Origin: an uncultured Latescibacterota bacterium
Lineage (GTDB): Bacteria; Latescibacterota; UBA2968; UBA8231
Assembly (NCBI GenBank): GCA_958295495.1
Contig: OY282352.1
Coordinates: 5,836,049-5,900,048, forward strand
DNA length: 64,000 nt
Reading direction: 5' to 3'
Position numbers and translations under genes: made by a program. The notes beneath the pieces were generated by a model. The model made no database searches and had not been told where the DNA came from. It was given only the letters and a program-made list of their open reading frames with translations. Each line of letters begins with the position of its first letter. Within the stretch, counting starts at the first letter, position 1. Positions 54,961-64,000 of this stretch are shown here, one piece after another.

Positions 54961-55284
54961 AAGCCATGCCTTGGCTAGGGGAGACCACAGGGCCGTTCCA
55001 CGGGGAGCCGCCCGCGTACCGTTCGTTCCTACGGCCTGCAATATCCATGCCAAGGCGGCAGCACAGAGGGGCGGACGGGGCGGGCGGGGTTCGACTGTAT
55101 CGGGCGCGACACATAGATGACACCTTTAGGAACTAGACCCAGAAGTCCAAAAAATTTCCGCGACGATGCTACATCATGTCGTATGGCCACCAACAACGGC
55201 CTCGACTGTCGGCGTGTGCAGCCGAATTTTTGTCCGTGCATCCCTACTTTAATTCCGATAGTTCCCTTAAAAAAAAGCGACTCG

Positions 55285-55504
55285 CAGGGGTGCTATCCTT
55301 CCACCATCGAAGTGATTTCGCCGCCGGAATATCCGGCCGGATCAACCAGCGTCTCCGTCCGACTCAAGGTCAGCGATGCAAAAGGGCTTCATCAGGTGCT
55401 CCTGAGCAACGTGGAAAGGGAATCGGCCGGAGCCGCTGCCGGCATGCCGTGGATTGGACGGCGAGAAAGACGCAGTCGTCGAATTCGAGAGGGGCCGTGC
55501 GTAA
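55285..55504 (+). pseudogene. Fragment of a beta-rich repeat protein, frameshifted
   Basis: Within the 559-bp gap after the Rpn-like gene, one frame reads CYPSTIEVISPPEYPAGSTS and VRLKVSDAKGLHQVLLSN. About 50 bases later another frame reads GLDGEKDAVVEFERG and stops at 55502-55504. Both pieces fit one Ig-like domain that I recall as common in large Poribacteria repeat proteins, though I cannot check this. It has no start and at least one frameshift. The rest of the gap (54961-55284) shows nothing I can name. Confidence 0.45.
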
Positions 55505-55519
55505 CATCAGTTATTTAAC

Positions 55520-56779
55520 TCAACCCGCGCTGTGCGCGGCCCGCACCCGCTCAATTTCGGCGAGCCGCTCCTGCGCGGCGGAGAATTCGGGATGGAGTTT
55601 GAGGAGCTGCTCAAAGACCGCGGCGGCCTTGTTGACGTACCCGAACTCTAGGTGGAGCACCCCCAAGTTGTAGGTGGGCTCTGGGGAGCGCGGCGACCGG
55701 CTCGCGGCCCGTTTGAGGCTGGCTAGCCGGCCCTCGTATTCCTTGAGCTTGGCAAAGACCTGCATTAGCTCGCGGCCCTCGTCGCTGCGACCCTGCTTGA
55801 GGTAGAGCTGGGCCAAGCTGTAGTGGGCACCCGCATGGCCAAGGTCGCGTTTTATGGCCTCCAAATAGTAGGTGGCCGCCTGTTCCTCGTGCCCCAGCTT
55901 AGCCGTCACCGCGCCCAAGCGGTGATAGGAGTCGGCGTGGGCTGCGTTCTTGAGCAGGGCTTGGTGAAAGTAACTCCGCGCTGCTTCGAGCTTGCCTTCT
56001 TGCTCGCTGATAACGCCGAGGTCGTAAAACGCGCTCGCCGTCTCGACGCCGAGTTCCACGGCTCGCCGATAGGCCGCTCTGGCTTCTGCGTATTGGCTCA
56101 AGGCCATATAGCTCTCGCCCAAGCGCGCGTACACCGGCCCTTCGTCCGGGTGCTCAGCAAGGGCGCGCTGGTACTCGGCAATGGCTTCGCCCGGGCGGTG
56201 CTGCAAGTGATAGACCCGCCCCAAATTGGCCCGGGCGTGCAGGAAGGCCGGCAGCAAGCGCACGGCTTCTTCGTACTGAGCGGCGGCCTCTGCGTAGAGG
56301 CCCTGTTGCAGGTAGAGATTGCCGAGGTTGTAGTAGATCGCCCCAAAGTCGGGCCGGAGCACCAGCGCCTTCTTATAGCTGTCCTCGGCTGTTAAAAAAC
56401 GACCCAACCCGTCGAGCGAAATGGCGAGGCCAATCCGCGCCTCAAAGTGCTCGGGGTCTAGCGCCAACGCCTGCTCGTAGTGGGGGACCGCCGCGTCAAA
56501 GCGCTCTAGGGCGGCGTGCGTCGCACCCAAATTGCTATGGGCTTGGGCGAGGTCTGAATCCAGCTCAATGGCCTGCTGATAGTAGCGGGCCGCTTCGTCG
56601 GGCTGGCCCTTGCCGAGCAAGCGGTCGCCTTGCTCAACGGCTTTTTGCGCGGCATTTGCCCGGTACTGAGAGTACCAGTACGAGCCGCCCAAGCCGAGGG
56701 CAAGCACCAGCGCGGCTGCTCCTATATACAAGAGACGGCGACGCGGCACTTGCTCGCGGTTCTTTTTTTTACGGGCCAT
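55520..56779 (-). CDS. Membrane-anchored TPR protein
   Basis: 419 aa from the ATG at 56779. Basic N-terminus (ARKKKNREQVPRRR), one membrane helix (LLYIGAAALVLALGLGGSYWY), then about ten TPR units (for example AARYYQQAIELDSDLAQAHS, AAAQYEEAVRLLPAFLHARA). An N-in, C-out topology would place the repeats in the periplasm. It is a scaffold for protein assembly of unknown identity. Its gene stands alone between the decayed fragment and a small lipoprotein gene; the 110-bp gap upstream shows no clear promoter. Confidence 0.82.
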   Translation of the reverse strand: MARKKKNREQVPRRRLLYIGAAALVLALGLGGSYWYSQYRANAAQKAVEQGDRLLGKGQPDEAARYYQQAIELDSDLAQAHSNLGATHAALERFDAAVPHYEQALALDPEHFEARIGLAISLDGLGRFLTAEDSYKKALVLRPDFGAIYYNLGNLYLQQGLYAEAAAQYEEAVRLLPAFLHARANLGRVYHLQHRPGEAIAEYQRALAEHPDEGPVYARLGESYMALSQYAEARAAYRRAVELGVETASAFYDLGVISEQEGKLEAARSYFHQALLKNAAHADSYHRLGAVTAKLGHEEQAATYYLEAIKRDLGHAGAHYSLAQLYLKQGRSDEGRELMQVFAKLKEYEGRLASLKRAASRSPRSPEPTYNLGVLHLEFGYVNKAAAVFEQLLKLHPEFSAAQERLAEIERVRAAHSAG

Positions 56780-56889
56780 CCGCACGTTGCGTTTACTAGC
56801 GGGGGGAACACTTGGGCATGGGATCAGTCGCGCCGAGCGCGTCTAGCGCACCATTGCGAATGTATAGACGTCAAATCCTGTACATCTCA

Positions 56890-57342
56890 CTACTGCCGGA
56901 CGACCTCTAGCGCGGTCATGATCTGATCTTGGCCCCAAGTTCCTCCGAGGCGGAGCGAACTCGTCGCGATGGAGCCGGTGATGATGTCTTCTTCTTTTGC
57001 GAAGGCATAGACCGTCTTGGCATTGAGGTAGCGCAGGTCCAAGGTAATCTGGTCGGGATCGTCGGGCTGGATAATGTCGATTGCCTGGATGAAATCGTTG
57101 CGGCCCGCGCCATAAATCAACTTGGCAGACACGGTAACTTTCTTAGGGGAAACCCGCACAATGCTTATTGAAACCGGGCGGTCTTGCCCGCTGACGCCAT
57201 TGGATAGAGCAAAATCCCCGGTGCCCTCGTATTCGCCGACCCAAGCATCGGCGAAATCGGACGTCGGTTGAACGGCTTCATCCGAACCGCAGCTCAGGGT
57301 GGTCAACAGGCCCGCTAGGGCCAACCATGTCCATTGCTTCAT
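56890..57342 (-). CDS. Small predicted lipoprotein
   Basis: 150 aa. The ATG at 57342 has a GGAGG site 8 bases upstream; the frame is open to 57531, but that part has no signal. Signal ends LTTLSC. The mature part is a beta-rich domain (WVGEYEGTGDFALSNG; VSPKKVTVSAKLIYG), like small lipocalin- or META-like envelope proteins. No family assigned. Divergent from the TPR/FG-GAP gene, with a 112-bp shared upstream region. Confidence 0.7.
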   Translation of the reverse strand: MKQWTWLALAGLLTTLSCGSDEAVQPTSDFADAWVGEYEGTGDFALSNGVSGQDRPVSISIVRVSPKKVTVSAKLIYGAGRNDFIQAIDIIQPDDPDQITLDLRYLNAKTVYAFAKEEDIITGSIATSSLRLGGTWGQDQIMTALEVVRQ

Positions 57343-57454
57343 CGCGCGTACCTCCGCAGAGTTTTTATGCGGCAAAAGTATAGGGCACAACCCAGCGCGA
57401 ATCAACCGCCTTGTGCCGCGGCCACTCGCCAATTTTCCCCTCAGTTCGTACACT

Positions 57455-59734
57455 ATGCGTACTAAAATGTATCCACTGCCAAAGATGCCAATGCGCCTAG
57501 GTATCGCGCTCGCCGCCTTGATGGGCTGCACCTTTGAGCCGCCCCTTCCCGCGCAGAGCGCACAGCGCTACGAACAGGCCCGCCAACACCTAGCGGCCGG
57601 TCGTTTGGACACCGCCGCCCATGTCCTCGAAGCACTCGTCCAGCGCGATACCCTGCACTACGAGGCCGCGCTCGCGCTCGGGGAAATCTACTTGCGGCAA
57701 AGGCGCTACCAACAAGCCTTGTCTCCGCTCGCCCGGGCCCAAAGGCTCGCGCCCGAGCGCATCAAGCCCCGGTTGCAGTTGGCCCAAACCCTAAATAAAC
57801 TCGGGCGTCAAGCCGAGGCCCGCGCCCTTTTTGACGCCCTCGTGGCGGCCTTCCCCGGCAACGCGGTCGCCTGCATGGCATACGCCGACCTACTGATGAC
57901 GCAAGACCAACCCGACGCCGAGGGGGCCCTCGCCCAGTACGAAGCCATCCTCGCGGTCGCTCCCCAGCACTACCGAGCGCGCTCTGGCAAGGCCGCCTCG
58001 CTCTTGCGCTTGGGCGATTTTGCCGGCGCAGCCGCCCGCCTCGACAGCTTGCTCGCCGAGCGGCCGGCCGACGTGTATCTATCCTTCCTGTTGGGCGCGG
58101 CCCACCACCACTTGCGCCAATATGCCGAGGCCGTCGCCGCATACAAGCGCGCCATCGATGTCCTGCCCCCGGCCTCGCCCCAGCGCACGGTGCGCCAGTG
58201 GAACCTGCGATTGGCCTATATCGAAGCCTATAGCACCTACCCGGGCGACCTCGAACCGGCCTACCAAATCGGCTTGGCGCCGCTGGCCGAGGCGTCGCCA
58301 GTGCGCTTCACCGATGTGGCCGCAACAGCCGGCGTTGGCAAGCGCGACCGAGGGCGCGGCGTGGCGTGGCTCGACTACGACGCGGACGGCGACCCGGACA
58401 TCTTCGCCGCGGGCATCCAAGCCCCGCACGCACTCTATCGCAACGATGGCGACGGCCACTTTGCCGACGTATCTGCCGCAGCCGGCCTCGCAGACCCGCG
58501 CGGCGGCTGGGCGGCCATTGCCGCAGACTACGATGGCGACGGCCACCCAGACCTCTTTGCCACCCGCGAGGCTTGGGAGGGCAACGCGCCCAACTCGCTC
58601 TATCGCAATCAGGGCGATGGAACCTTTCGCGAGGTCGCGCCCCAAGCCGGAGTCGCCGGCGCAGACGACAGCTTCATGGCCGTCTGGACCGACTACGACA
58701 ACGACGGCCTGCCAGATCTGTACGTGGCCTCGGGCATCACCGGCAGCGGCCGACCCAACCGCCTGTACCACAACCAAGGGGATGGCACCTTTGCCGACCG
58801 CGGCGCGCAGGCCGGCGTGGCCTACCGCGGCAAAACCCTCGGCGTGACCTGTGGCGACTACGACGGCGACGGCGACAGCGACCTCTACGCCATTGACGTG
58901 GCCGCCCCCAACCACCTCTACCGCAACGACGGGCGGCACTTCAGCGATGTCACCGCCCAAGCTGGCGTGGCCAAACCGGGCGAGGGCAGCTACGTGGGAT
59001 TTTTTATCGACGGCGACGGCGATGGTGACGGCGACCTCTTCGTCTCGGCCATGAACTTTTACGAAGACATCGTGCAGTCGCAGGTCACCGGGCTGGCCTT
59101 GCGCCCGACCCGCGCCTATCTGTACCGCAACGACGGGGCGACCTTCCGCGACATCGCCCCGCAACAGGGACTAGCCCGCTCCTTTGGCTCGATGGGCGCG
59201 GGCTATGGCGATGTGGATTACGACGGTTTAATCGACATCTACCTGACCAACGGCGGCCCCTTAATGGCGCGCTTTGAACCCAACACCCTGTTCCACAACC
59301 GCGGCGACCGCTTCGCCGACATCACGGCCGCAGCCGGCGTCGGCAACGTAGGCAAGGGGCACGGCGTGGGTTTTGCCGACTACGATCTCGACGGCGATCT
59401 CGACCTCTATACCGCGGTCGGCGGCCACTACCCGGGCGACCTGTGGGCCAACAGCCTGTACCGCAACGAGGGCCACCACAACCACTTTCTCGGCGTGGAT
59501 TTAGGACCTCGGGCCATTGGCGCGCGGTTGCGCCTGCGCGCCCAAGATCTGCTCGGGGTCGTGGAAATCAGCAGCGGTCCGGGGTTTGGGTCGTCCAACA
59601 GCTTGTCCCCGGCCCTCGGCTTGGGAGCGCGCACCCGCGTTGACACCCTCGAAATCCGCTGGTCCAACGGCGCACAGCAAGTGTACGCGGATCTGGAAAT
59701 CGACCGCTTCCACCGCTTTGCCGAGCAACCCTGA
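57455..59734 (+). CDS. TPR / FG-GAP / ASPIC_UnbV lipoprotein
   Basis: 759 aa from the ATG at 57455; ATGs at 57467, 57485 and 57491 are possible and none has a good ribosome binding site. Signal with lipobox ALMGC. Residues about 30-290 are TPR units; then about seven FG-GAP blades with calcium loops (WLDYDADGDPDIFAAG; CGDYDGDGDSDLYAID); then the ASPIC/UnbV end (VVEISSGPGFGSSNSL; LEIRWSNGAQQV). It is a complete version of the architecture of which the gene at 52762 shows only the end. First gene of a six-gene plus-strand operon. Confidence 0.85.
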   Translation: MRTKMYPLPKMPMRLGIALAALMGCTFEPPLPAQSAQRYEQARQHLAAGRLDTAAHVLEALVQRDTLHYEAALALGEIYLRQRRYQQALSPLARAQRLAPERIKPRLQLAQTLNKLGRQAEARALFDALVAAFPGNAVACMAYADLLMTQDQPDAEGALAQYEAILAVAPQHYRARSGKAASLLRLGDFAGAAARLDSLLAERPADVYLSFLLGAAHHHLRQYAEAVAAYKRAIDVLPPASPQRTVRQWNLRLAYIEAYSTYPGDLEPAYQIGLAPLAEASPVRFTDVAATAGVGKRDRGRGVAWLDYDADGDPDIFAAGIQAPHALYRNDGDGHFADVSAAAGLADPRGGWAAIAADYDGDGHPDLFATREAWEGNAPNSLYRNQGDGTFREVAPQAGVAGADDSFMAVWTDYDNDGLPDLYVASGITGSGRPNRLYHNQGDGTFADRGAQAGVAYRGKTLGVTCGDYDGDGDSDLYAIDVAAPNHLYRNDGRHFSDVTAQAGVAKPGEGSYVGFFIDGDGDGDGDLFVSAMNFYEDIVQSQVTGLALRPTRAYLYRNDGATFRDIAPQQGLARSFGSMGAGYGDVDYDGLIDIYLTNGGPLMARFEPNTLFHNRGDRFADITAAAGVGNVGKGHGVGFADYDLDGDLDLYTAVGGHYPGDLWANSLYRNEGHHNHFLGVDLGPRAIGARLRLRAQDLLGVVEISSGPGFGSSNSLSPALGLGARTRVDTLEIRWSNGAQQVYADLEIDRFHRFAEQP

Positions 59735-59735
59735 G

Positions 59736-60947
59736 ATGGCGCGGCGACTGCTCTGCGCGGCCTTTGCGCTCGCCTCCTGTGCTTCCGAGCCAGCACCGGC
59801 ACCGGATACAACCGATCACCTCGCCCTGGCCCGCGCCCACTTTGCGGCGACCCGCTTTGAAGAAGCGGCCGCGGCCGCCCGCGCCGGGCTGGCCCGCGAC
59901 TCAACGGACGCAGACCTCCACAATGTGCTGGCCTCGTCCCATGCGGCTCAGGGCCGCTACGCACTGGCCATAGAAGCCCTCGAAACAACCGTCCACCTCC
60001 AGCCTGATTACGCCATGGGCTTTGTCAACCTCGGCGGGATCTACACCAAGCTGGGCCAGTACGATCGCGCCGACACTTATCTCCAGCGCGCCGTCTTGCT
60101 CAACCCCGACAACTCGCCAGTGCGCCGGCGCTTGGGCGAGCTATACTTGGCCACGGGCCGCTACGCCGAGGCCACCCGCGAGTTGCTCGAAGCCCTACGT
60201 CTTTTTCCCAACGACGCCACGCTCTACTACTACCTCGGCCAAAGCCTCGCGGCCGAGGGCCGGCAGGACGAGGCCTTAGAGGCCCTGCAGCGTGCCACCT
60301 TGCTCGACATCGGCTTTGCCGACGCTTTCTATCGCCTCGCCACCCTCGCCCGCAAGGTCGGCCGCGACCCCTTGGCGCAGCAGGCCCTAACGAGCTTTGA
60401 GCACCTGCAAGCACTCGGCGGCAAGGAGGTCAAGCGGCTGCGTGCAGCCATCCTCAACGCGCCCGAAGAAGCCGCCCATCACTACAACCTCGGCCTGTTC
60501 TTCGTCCGCCACGGGTACTTTGCCCAAGCCGAGAACAAATTCGACCGGGCCGTCGCCCTACGCCCCTCAGATCTCGCCCTGCTCAACCGCCTCGCCGGCG
60601 ACCTCCTAAAGCTGCAGCAGCCCGAAGCAGCGCTCCGCTACTTACAGGTCGCCCTCGACCAAGACCCAGCGTACTTTCCCGCCTTGCTCAACGCCGGCCA
60701 CATCGCCGGCCAACTCGGACGCTACGACGAGGCCGTTGCCCACTGCCGCCGAGCCGTTGCAATCCGCCCAGACGACGCCGAGGGCTGGTACCTCCTCGGC
60801 TTGGGCCTGTTCAGCAATGGGGAACGCGACGACGCCGAACAGGCGTTGCACCGCAGCCTAGCGCTGAGCGCGGACGCTGATGCGCTGCGCGCTAAGACCC
60901 AGCAACTTCTCAACACCCTGCAACAACAACCCACAGAAACGCCGTGA
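59736..60947 (+). CDS. TPR lipoprotein
   Basis: 403 aa. The ATG follows the previous stop by one base (TGAGATG). Lipobox ALASC. About ten TPR units (ALEALQRATLLDIGFADAFY; AENKFDRAVALRPSDLALLN). The frame continues upstream to 59517 but inside the previous gene, so that is rejected. It is coupled to the next TPR gene by a GTGA overlap. Together with the FG-GAP protein it may form an outer-membrane or periplasmic assembly. Confidence 0.85.
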   Translation: MARRLLCAAFALASCASEPAPAPDTTDHLALARAHFAATRFEEAAAAARAGLARDSTDADLHNVLASSHAAQGRYALAIEALETTVHLQPDYAMGFVNLGGIYTKLGQYDRADTYLQRAVLLNPDNSPVRRRLGELYLATGRYAEATRELLEALRLFPNDATLYYYLGQSLAAEGRQDEALEALQRATLLDIGFADAFYRLATLARKVGRDPLAQQALTSFEHLQALGGKEVKRLRAAILNAPEEAAHHYNLGLFFVRHGYFAQAENKFDRAVALRPSDLALLNRLAGDLLKLQQPEAALRYLQVALDQDPAYFPALLNAGHIAGQLGRYDEAVAHCRRAVAIRPDDAEGWYLLGLGLFSNGERDDAEQALHRSLALSADADALRAKTQQLLNTLQQQPTETP

Positions 60948-61756
60948 CCGCGCTGCTGTTGCTCTTTTTCCCCCTCGCCCTCCATCTCGCTTGCAGCGGG
61001 CCAGACCCCCATGCCGAGGCTTGGTCCCAACACTATCAGGCCGGGCGCACAGCTCTCGGCCAGAGCCGCTTCGCCGAGGCCGAACAAGCCCTATCCCGTG
61101 CCCTATCCCTAGCCGAGACCTTCGCCCGCGACGACCCGCGCTACGGCCGCACCGCCCACCAACTCGCCCAGCTCCACGTCGTGCGCGGCCAACTCGCGCC
61201 GGCCGAAAGCCTCTACCAGCATTTGCGCGAGCGACAAGCGGCCCTCCCAGACGACCATCCCGACAAGGTGTTGACCTTCGACAAGCTAGGCGACACCTAT
61301 CGGCTCCAGCAGCGGCCAGCCGAGGCCGCCGCGCTCTACGACCGCGTCCTCGCCTTCCAGCAGGCGCACCGCAACGATCCAGAAGCCGCCGCGACCATGC
61401 AGAAGTTATCCGACCTCTACCGAGCACAGGGCGACCGCGCCGCGGCCGATTCCCTCGCCCAGCGCGCCCAAGCCCTAACCCTCCGCGCCCGCGCCCATGC
61501 CCTGTTCCTCCAAGGCCACTACCAACGGGCCGCTCCTCTGTACCACAGCGCGCTCGCCCTGCAAGCAGGCGATCATCCCGACTTGGCCCGCACCTGTTAC
61601 TACCTAGGCCGCCTGTACGACGCGCAGGATCGCTATCGGCAGGCTGAGCACTTCTACCGGCGCGCCCTCGCCGCGTCTCCCGCCAGCGACCCCGACCAAG
61701 TCGGCGCAGCACTCGCCGACCTACTTGGCCGCAAAGCTGCATCCGACCATCCCTAA
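60944..61756 (+). CDS. Small TPR lipoprotein
   Basis: 270 aa from a GTG that overlaps the preceding stop by 4 bp. Signal with lipobox LHLAC. The mature part has TPR-type helices with short acidic linkers (AEQALSRALSLAETFARDDP; AEHFYRRALAASPASDPDQV), like the tetratricopeptide_10/12 variety. It ends 21 bp before the dehydrogenase gene. Confidence 0.78.
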   Translation: MTALLLLFFPLALHLACSGPDPHAEAWSQHYQAGRTALGQSRFAEAEQALSRALSLAETFARDDPRYGRTAHQLAQLHVVRGQLAPAESLYQHLRERQAALPDDHPDKVLTFDKLGDTYRLQQRPAEAAALYDRVLAFQQAHRNDPEAAATMQKLSDLYRAQGDRAAADSLAQRAQALTLRARAHALFLQGHYQRAAPLYHSALALQAGDHPDLARTCYYLGRLYDAQDRYRQAEHFYRRALAASPASDPDQVGAALADLLGRKAASDHP

Positions 61757-61777
61757 CGCCCACAGGAGTCTCCATTT

Positions 61778-62779
61778 ATGAACCGCCCCCCCACAGAGTT
61801 CAAACGCATTGCCGCCACCGACTTAAGAGCCTTTGGCACGGCCTGCCTCTGCGCCGCGGGCATGCCCGCCACACACGCCGCACAGTTGGCCGACCTGCTG
61901 ACCAATTCGGACTTGCGCGGCGTGCGCTCGCACGGCACCCGCGCCCTGTACGGGTATTGCTGTACGCTCCGCGACAAAAAGGCCAACCCCGCCCCAGACC
62001 TCCGCGTCCTGCGCGAAAGCGACACCCACGTCTTTGTCGATGGCGATGGCAGCCTCGGGTACGCGCCGACCATGCTGGCCACAGAACGCGCCATCGCCAA
62101 GGCCAAGGAAAAGGGGCTCGCCATCGGCGCGGCCTGCCACATTGGGCACTACGGCTCAGCCGGGCACTACGTGCGCCGCGCCATGGCGGAAAACTGCGTG
62201 GGCTTCTCAGTGCAAGCGTCCTATCCCCAGTACTACCCAAGCAACGACGGCAAGCGCGCCGCCCACTATGGCAACCCGCCCTTGTGCTTTGGCCTGCCCG
62301 GGCAAGACGGGCCACCGGTGGTGCTCGACGTGGCCACCTGCATCCTCGCCGACTACCAGCGCGGCGAGCCGATCGAAGCCATTGAAGAGCTAATCCCGGC
62401 GGCCTTTTTCAAGTCCATGGGCTACACCGCGGTCGCCACCCTGCTCGGCGGAGCTTTTGTCGGCCAAGGCGGCGACCGCGCCCGCGAGGTTGCCGCGCAA
62501 TGGCCAGCGGCGCGCATGGGCAGCTTGATCCTCGTCCTCGACTTGGGCTTCTTCGCGCCCGCTCCGCAAGTGCGTCACGGCGTCGATGAACTGGTGCGCC
62601 TAGCGAGCGAGCAGATGATCCCGCTGCGCGGGTACGACGAAGTCACCCTGCCCGGCACGCCCGAACACCGCAACGAGGAAGCGTACGGACGCGACGGCGT
62701 CCCCATCGGCTTAGAGGATGCTGCGCGTCTAGCCGAGTGCGGCCGGGCCTTTGGCGTCGCGCCCCCGTGGCTGGACTAA
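61778..62779 (+). CDS. Malate/L-lactate dehydrogenase (Ldh2) family oxidoreductase
   Basis: 333 aa. CACAGGAG site before the ATG. Family motifs: DLRGVRSHGTRAL near the start, HIGHYGSAGHYVRRA in the middle, and NEEAYGRDGVPI at the end. Members reduce 2-oxo acids with NAD(P)H (malate, lactate, sulfolactate, ureidoglycolate and others) and are unrelated to the classical lactate dehydrogenases. The substrate cannot be told. Being followed at once by a transketolase pair, it may belong to a pathway for a sugar acid or sulfosugar breakdown product (inference). Confidence 0.88.
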   Translation: MNRPPTEFKRIAATDLRAFGTACLCAAGMPATHAAQLADLLTNSDLRGVRSHGTRALYGYCCTLRDKKANPAPDLRVLRESDTHVFVDGDGSLGYAPTMLATERAIAKAKEKGLAIGAACHIGHYGSAGHYVRRAMAENCVGFSVQASYPQYYPSNDGKRAAHYGNPPLCFGLPGQDGPPVVLDVATCILADYQRGEPIEAIEELIPAAFFKSMGYTAVATLLGGAFVGQGGDRAREVAAQWPAARMGSLILVLDLGFFAPAPQVRHGVDELVRLASEQMIPLRGYDEVTLPGTPEHRNEEAYGRDGVPIGLEDAARLAECGRAFGVAPPWLD

Positions 62780-62825
62780 GGCCGCGCCGGTTCCTACCTT
62801 AACGAACCGCAAAAAGGAGATTTCC

Positions 62826-63692
62826 ATGAGCCTGACGCCCGCGCGCCACGCCGAGCTCAAGTGCTATGCCATCCAACTGCGCCGCCTAGTCGTCGAGTCG
62901 GTACACCACGCTGGGGCCGGCCACTTGGGCGGCCCCATGTCCGCAGCCGAGTTGCTCGTCGCCCTGTACTTCGCCGAACTGAATATCGACCCGACCCAAC
63001 CCCGCGACCAAGACCGCGACCGCTTCATCCTGTCCAAGGGGCACTCCTCGATCGGCCTCTACGCGGCTTTGGCCCTGCGCGGCTTTCTGCCCATTGAGGA
63101 GCTCGCCACCTTTGACGCCATTGACTCCCGCCTACAGGGCCACCCGGACATGAGCGTTCTCCCCGGCCTCGACATGTCCACCGGCTCGCTGGGCCAGGGC
63201 CTGTCGCCCGGCCTCGGCATGGCCCTCGCCGCCCGGCTAAAGGGGCAGGGCTTTCGCACTTGGGTGATGATCGGCGACGGCGACTCGCAGGAAGGGCAGA
63301 TCTGGGAGGCGGCCTTTGTCGCGGCCCGCTACGGCCTCGACAATCTCACCGCCATCCTCGACTGGAACGGCCTCCAGCAATACGGCTGGGCCACTGAAAA
63401 GGGCTACGGCGCGCTCGACCGCTTGGCAGCGCAGGAAAATCCGCTCAGCCGCTGGCGTGCCTTTGGCTGGAACGCCATCGAGACCGATGGCCACGACTTC
63501 CCCGCCATTTTCTCGGCCTTTGCCTCAGCCAAAGCACACCGCGGCCAACCCACCATCATCGTCGCCCGCACGGTCAAGGGCAAAGGGATCTCCTACATGG
63601 AAAACGACTTCAACTGGCACTCCAAACCGGTGACCGACCAAGACCTCAAACAAGCGCAGGACGAGCTCGTCGCCCAGGAGGCTGCCCTGTGA
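62826..63692 (+). CDS. Transketolase, N-terminal (TPP-binding) subunit
   Basis: 288 aa. AAAAGGAG before the ATG at 62826. Motifs: GHLGGPMSAAELLVALYF, DRFILSKGHSSIGLYAAL, and the TPP-binding run from IGDGDSQEGQIWE to LDWN. This is the N-terminal half of a split transketolase, as in many bacteria and archaea. It transfers two-carbon units between sugar phosphates together with the C-terminal subunit. It overlaps the next gene by 4 bp (GTGA). Confidence 0.93.
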   Translation: MSLTPARHAELKCYAIQLRRLVVESVHHAGAGHLGGPMSAAELLVALYFAELNIDPTQPRDQDRDRFILSKGHSSIGLYAALALRGFLPIEELATFDAIDSRLQGHPDMSVLPGLDMSTGSLGQGLSPGLGMALAARLKGQGFRTWVMIGDGDSQEGQIWEAAFVAARYGLDNLTAILDWNGLQQYGWATEKGYGALDRLAAQENPLSRWRAFGWNAIETDGHDFPAIFSAFASAKAHRGQPTIIVARTVKGKGISYMENDFNWHSKPVTDQDLKQAQDELVAQEAAL

Positions 63693-64000
63693 ACCTGTCC
63701 GCCACCGGCGAGATGTTAGCCCAGCGCGACGCCTTCGGCGACGCACTCATCGAACTTATTGACCGCGATCCGCGCGTGTACGTGCTCGACGGCGACTTGG
63801 CCAACTCGACCAAGGCCGACAAAGTCTCCCGCGAGCGACCCGACCGCTTCCTCGAAATGGGCATTGCCGAGCAAAACATGATGGGCGTTGCCGCTGGCAT
63901 GGCCACCTGCGGCCTCGTGCCGTGGCTGAGCAGCTTCGCCTGCTTCATCGTCAACCGCGATCTCGATCAGGTCCGCGTCGTCGTCGCCCAGCCCAATCTC
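63689..64000 (+). CDS. Transketolase, C-terminal subunit (cut by window edge)
   Basis: 104 codons visible from a GTG at 63689 that overlaps the N-subunit stop. It has YVLDGDLANSTKADK and the conserved GIAEQNMMGVAAGMA with the glutamate that activates TPP across the dimer interface. The frame is open at the right edge; a normal subunit has about 310 residues. Confidence 0.9.
   Translation, partial: MNLSATGEMLAQRDAFGDALIELIDRDPRVYVLDGDLANSTKADKVSRERPDRFLEMGIAEQNMMGVAAGMATCGLVPWLSSFACFIVNRDLDQVRVVVAQPNL

Noticed and set aside
58079..59164. 361-codon frame on the minus strand
   Set aside because: Antisense of the Asp/Gly-rich FG-GAP repeats; Val/Ala-rich shadow.

Overview
The window reads as one contig from an uncultured, mostly GC-rich Gram-negative bacterium. 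Lipoboxes, tandem ExbB/ExbD genes, OmpA-like and SurA-like proteins imply an outer membrane. Many TPR lipoproteins, FG-GAP/ASPIC_UnbV proteins, NHL-repeat lipoproteins and OPT/DUF6785-like membrane proteins, plus a gene fragment resembling proteins I recall from Poribacteria, suggest a Poribacteria- or Latescibacterota-like lineage. No rRNA or other taxonomic marker is present, so this is a guess.

Layout. (1) 1-14,400: after a partial PIN gene at the left edge, eight minus-strand genes form a tight cluster. In order of transcription they are a zinc-ribbon/beta-propeller-like protein, a vWA protein, a membrane trypsin-like protease, a 1,149-aa tubulin-like GTPase, a zinc-ribbon/Ig-like/Hsp70 fusion, a coiled-coil protein with a GrpE-like end, a MotA/ZorA-like channel protein with a long coiled-coil tail, and a MotB/ZorB-like OmpA protein. 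I think this is an undescribed, Zorya-like machine that joins an ion-driven motor to a cytoskeletal GTPase and a chaperone. It is the main candidate for a new system. (2) 14,550-20,300: sugar and acetate metabolism (debranching enzyme, Acs, an SDR, ManA). (3) 20,450-26,280: remnants of a type III restriction subunit and an associated regulator, a frameshifted LRAT-like gene, and a giant M28/FtsX fusion whose peptidase ligands look lost.

(4) 26,600-39,400: an accessory island. A nuclease-like/PIN pair is followed by a 1,234-bp segment repeated directly 9.6 kb away. Between the two copies lie an IS4-family element, a MITE-like element and a lower-GC operon encoding an RHH protein, a LAGLIDADG protein, an unknown protein, a double-module DNA methyltransferase and a possible QxK nuclease. 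This looks like an unusual restriction-modification-like cassette. The full-length transporter gene is in the right-hand copy; the left copy is truncated by the IS.

(5) 39,690-54,040: two NHL lipoproteins, then an envelope cluster (ExbB, two ExbD, lipoproteins, a SurA-like chaperone, a second OPT-like transporter, a SUMF1-like lipoprotein, a Receptor-L-like lipoprotein, a 1,012-aa TPR protein). Near 52,800 the TPR gene and an opposite-strand FG-GAP/ASPIC gene both lose their 5' ends, which suggests a rearrangement or assembly join. (6) 54,070-64,000: an Rpn-like nuclease gene, a decayed fragment, TPR proteins, and a plus-strand operon that runs from TPR/FG-GAP proteins into an Ldh2-family dehydrogenase and a split transketolase cut off by the right edge.

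No tRNA, rRNA, CRISPR array or origin was seen.
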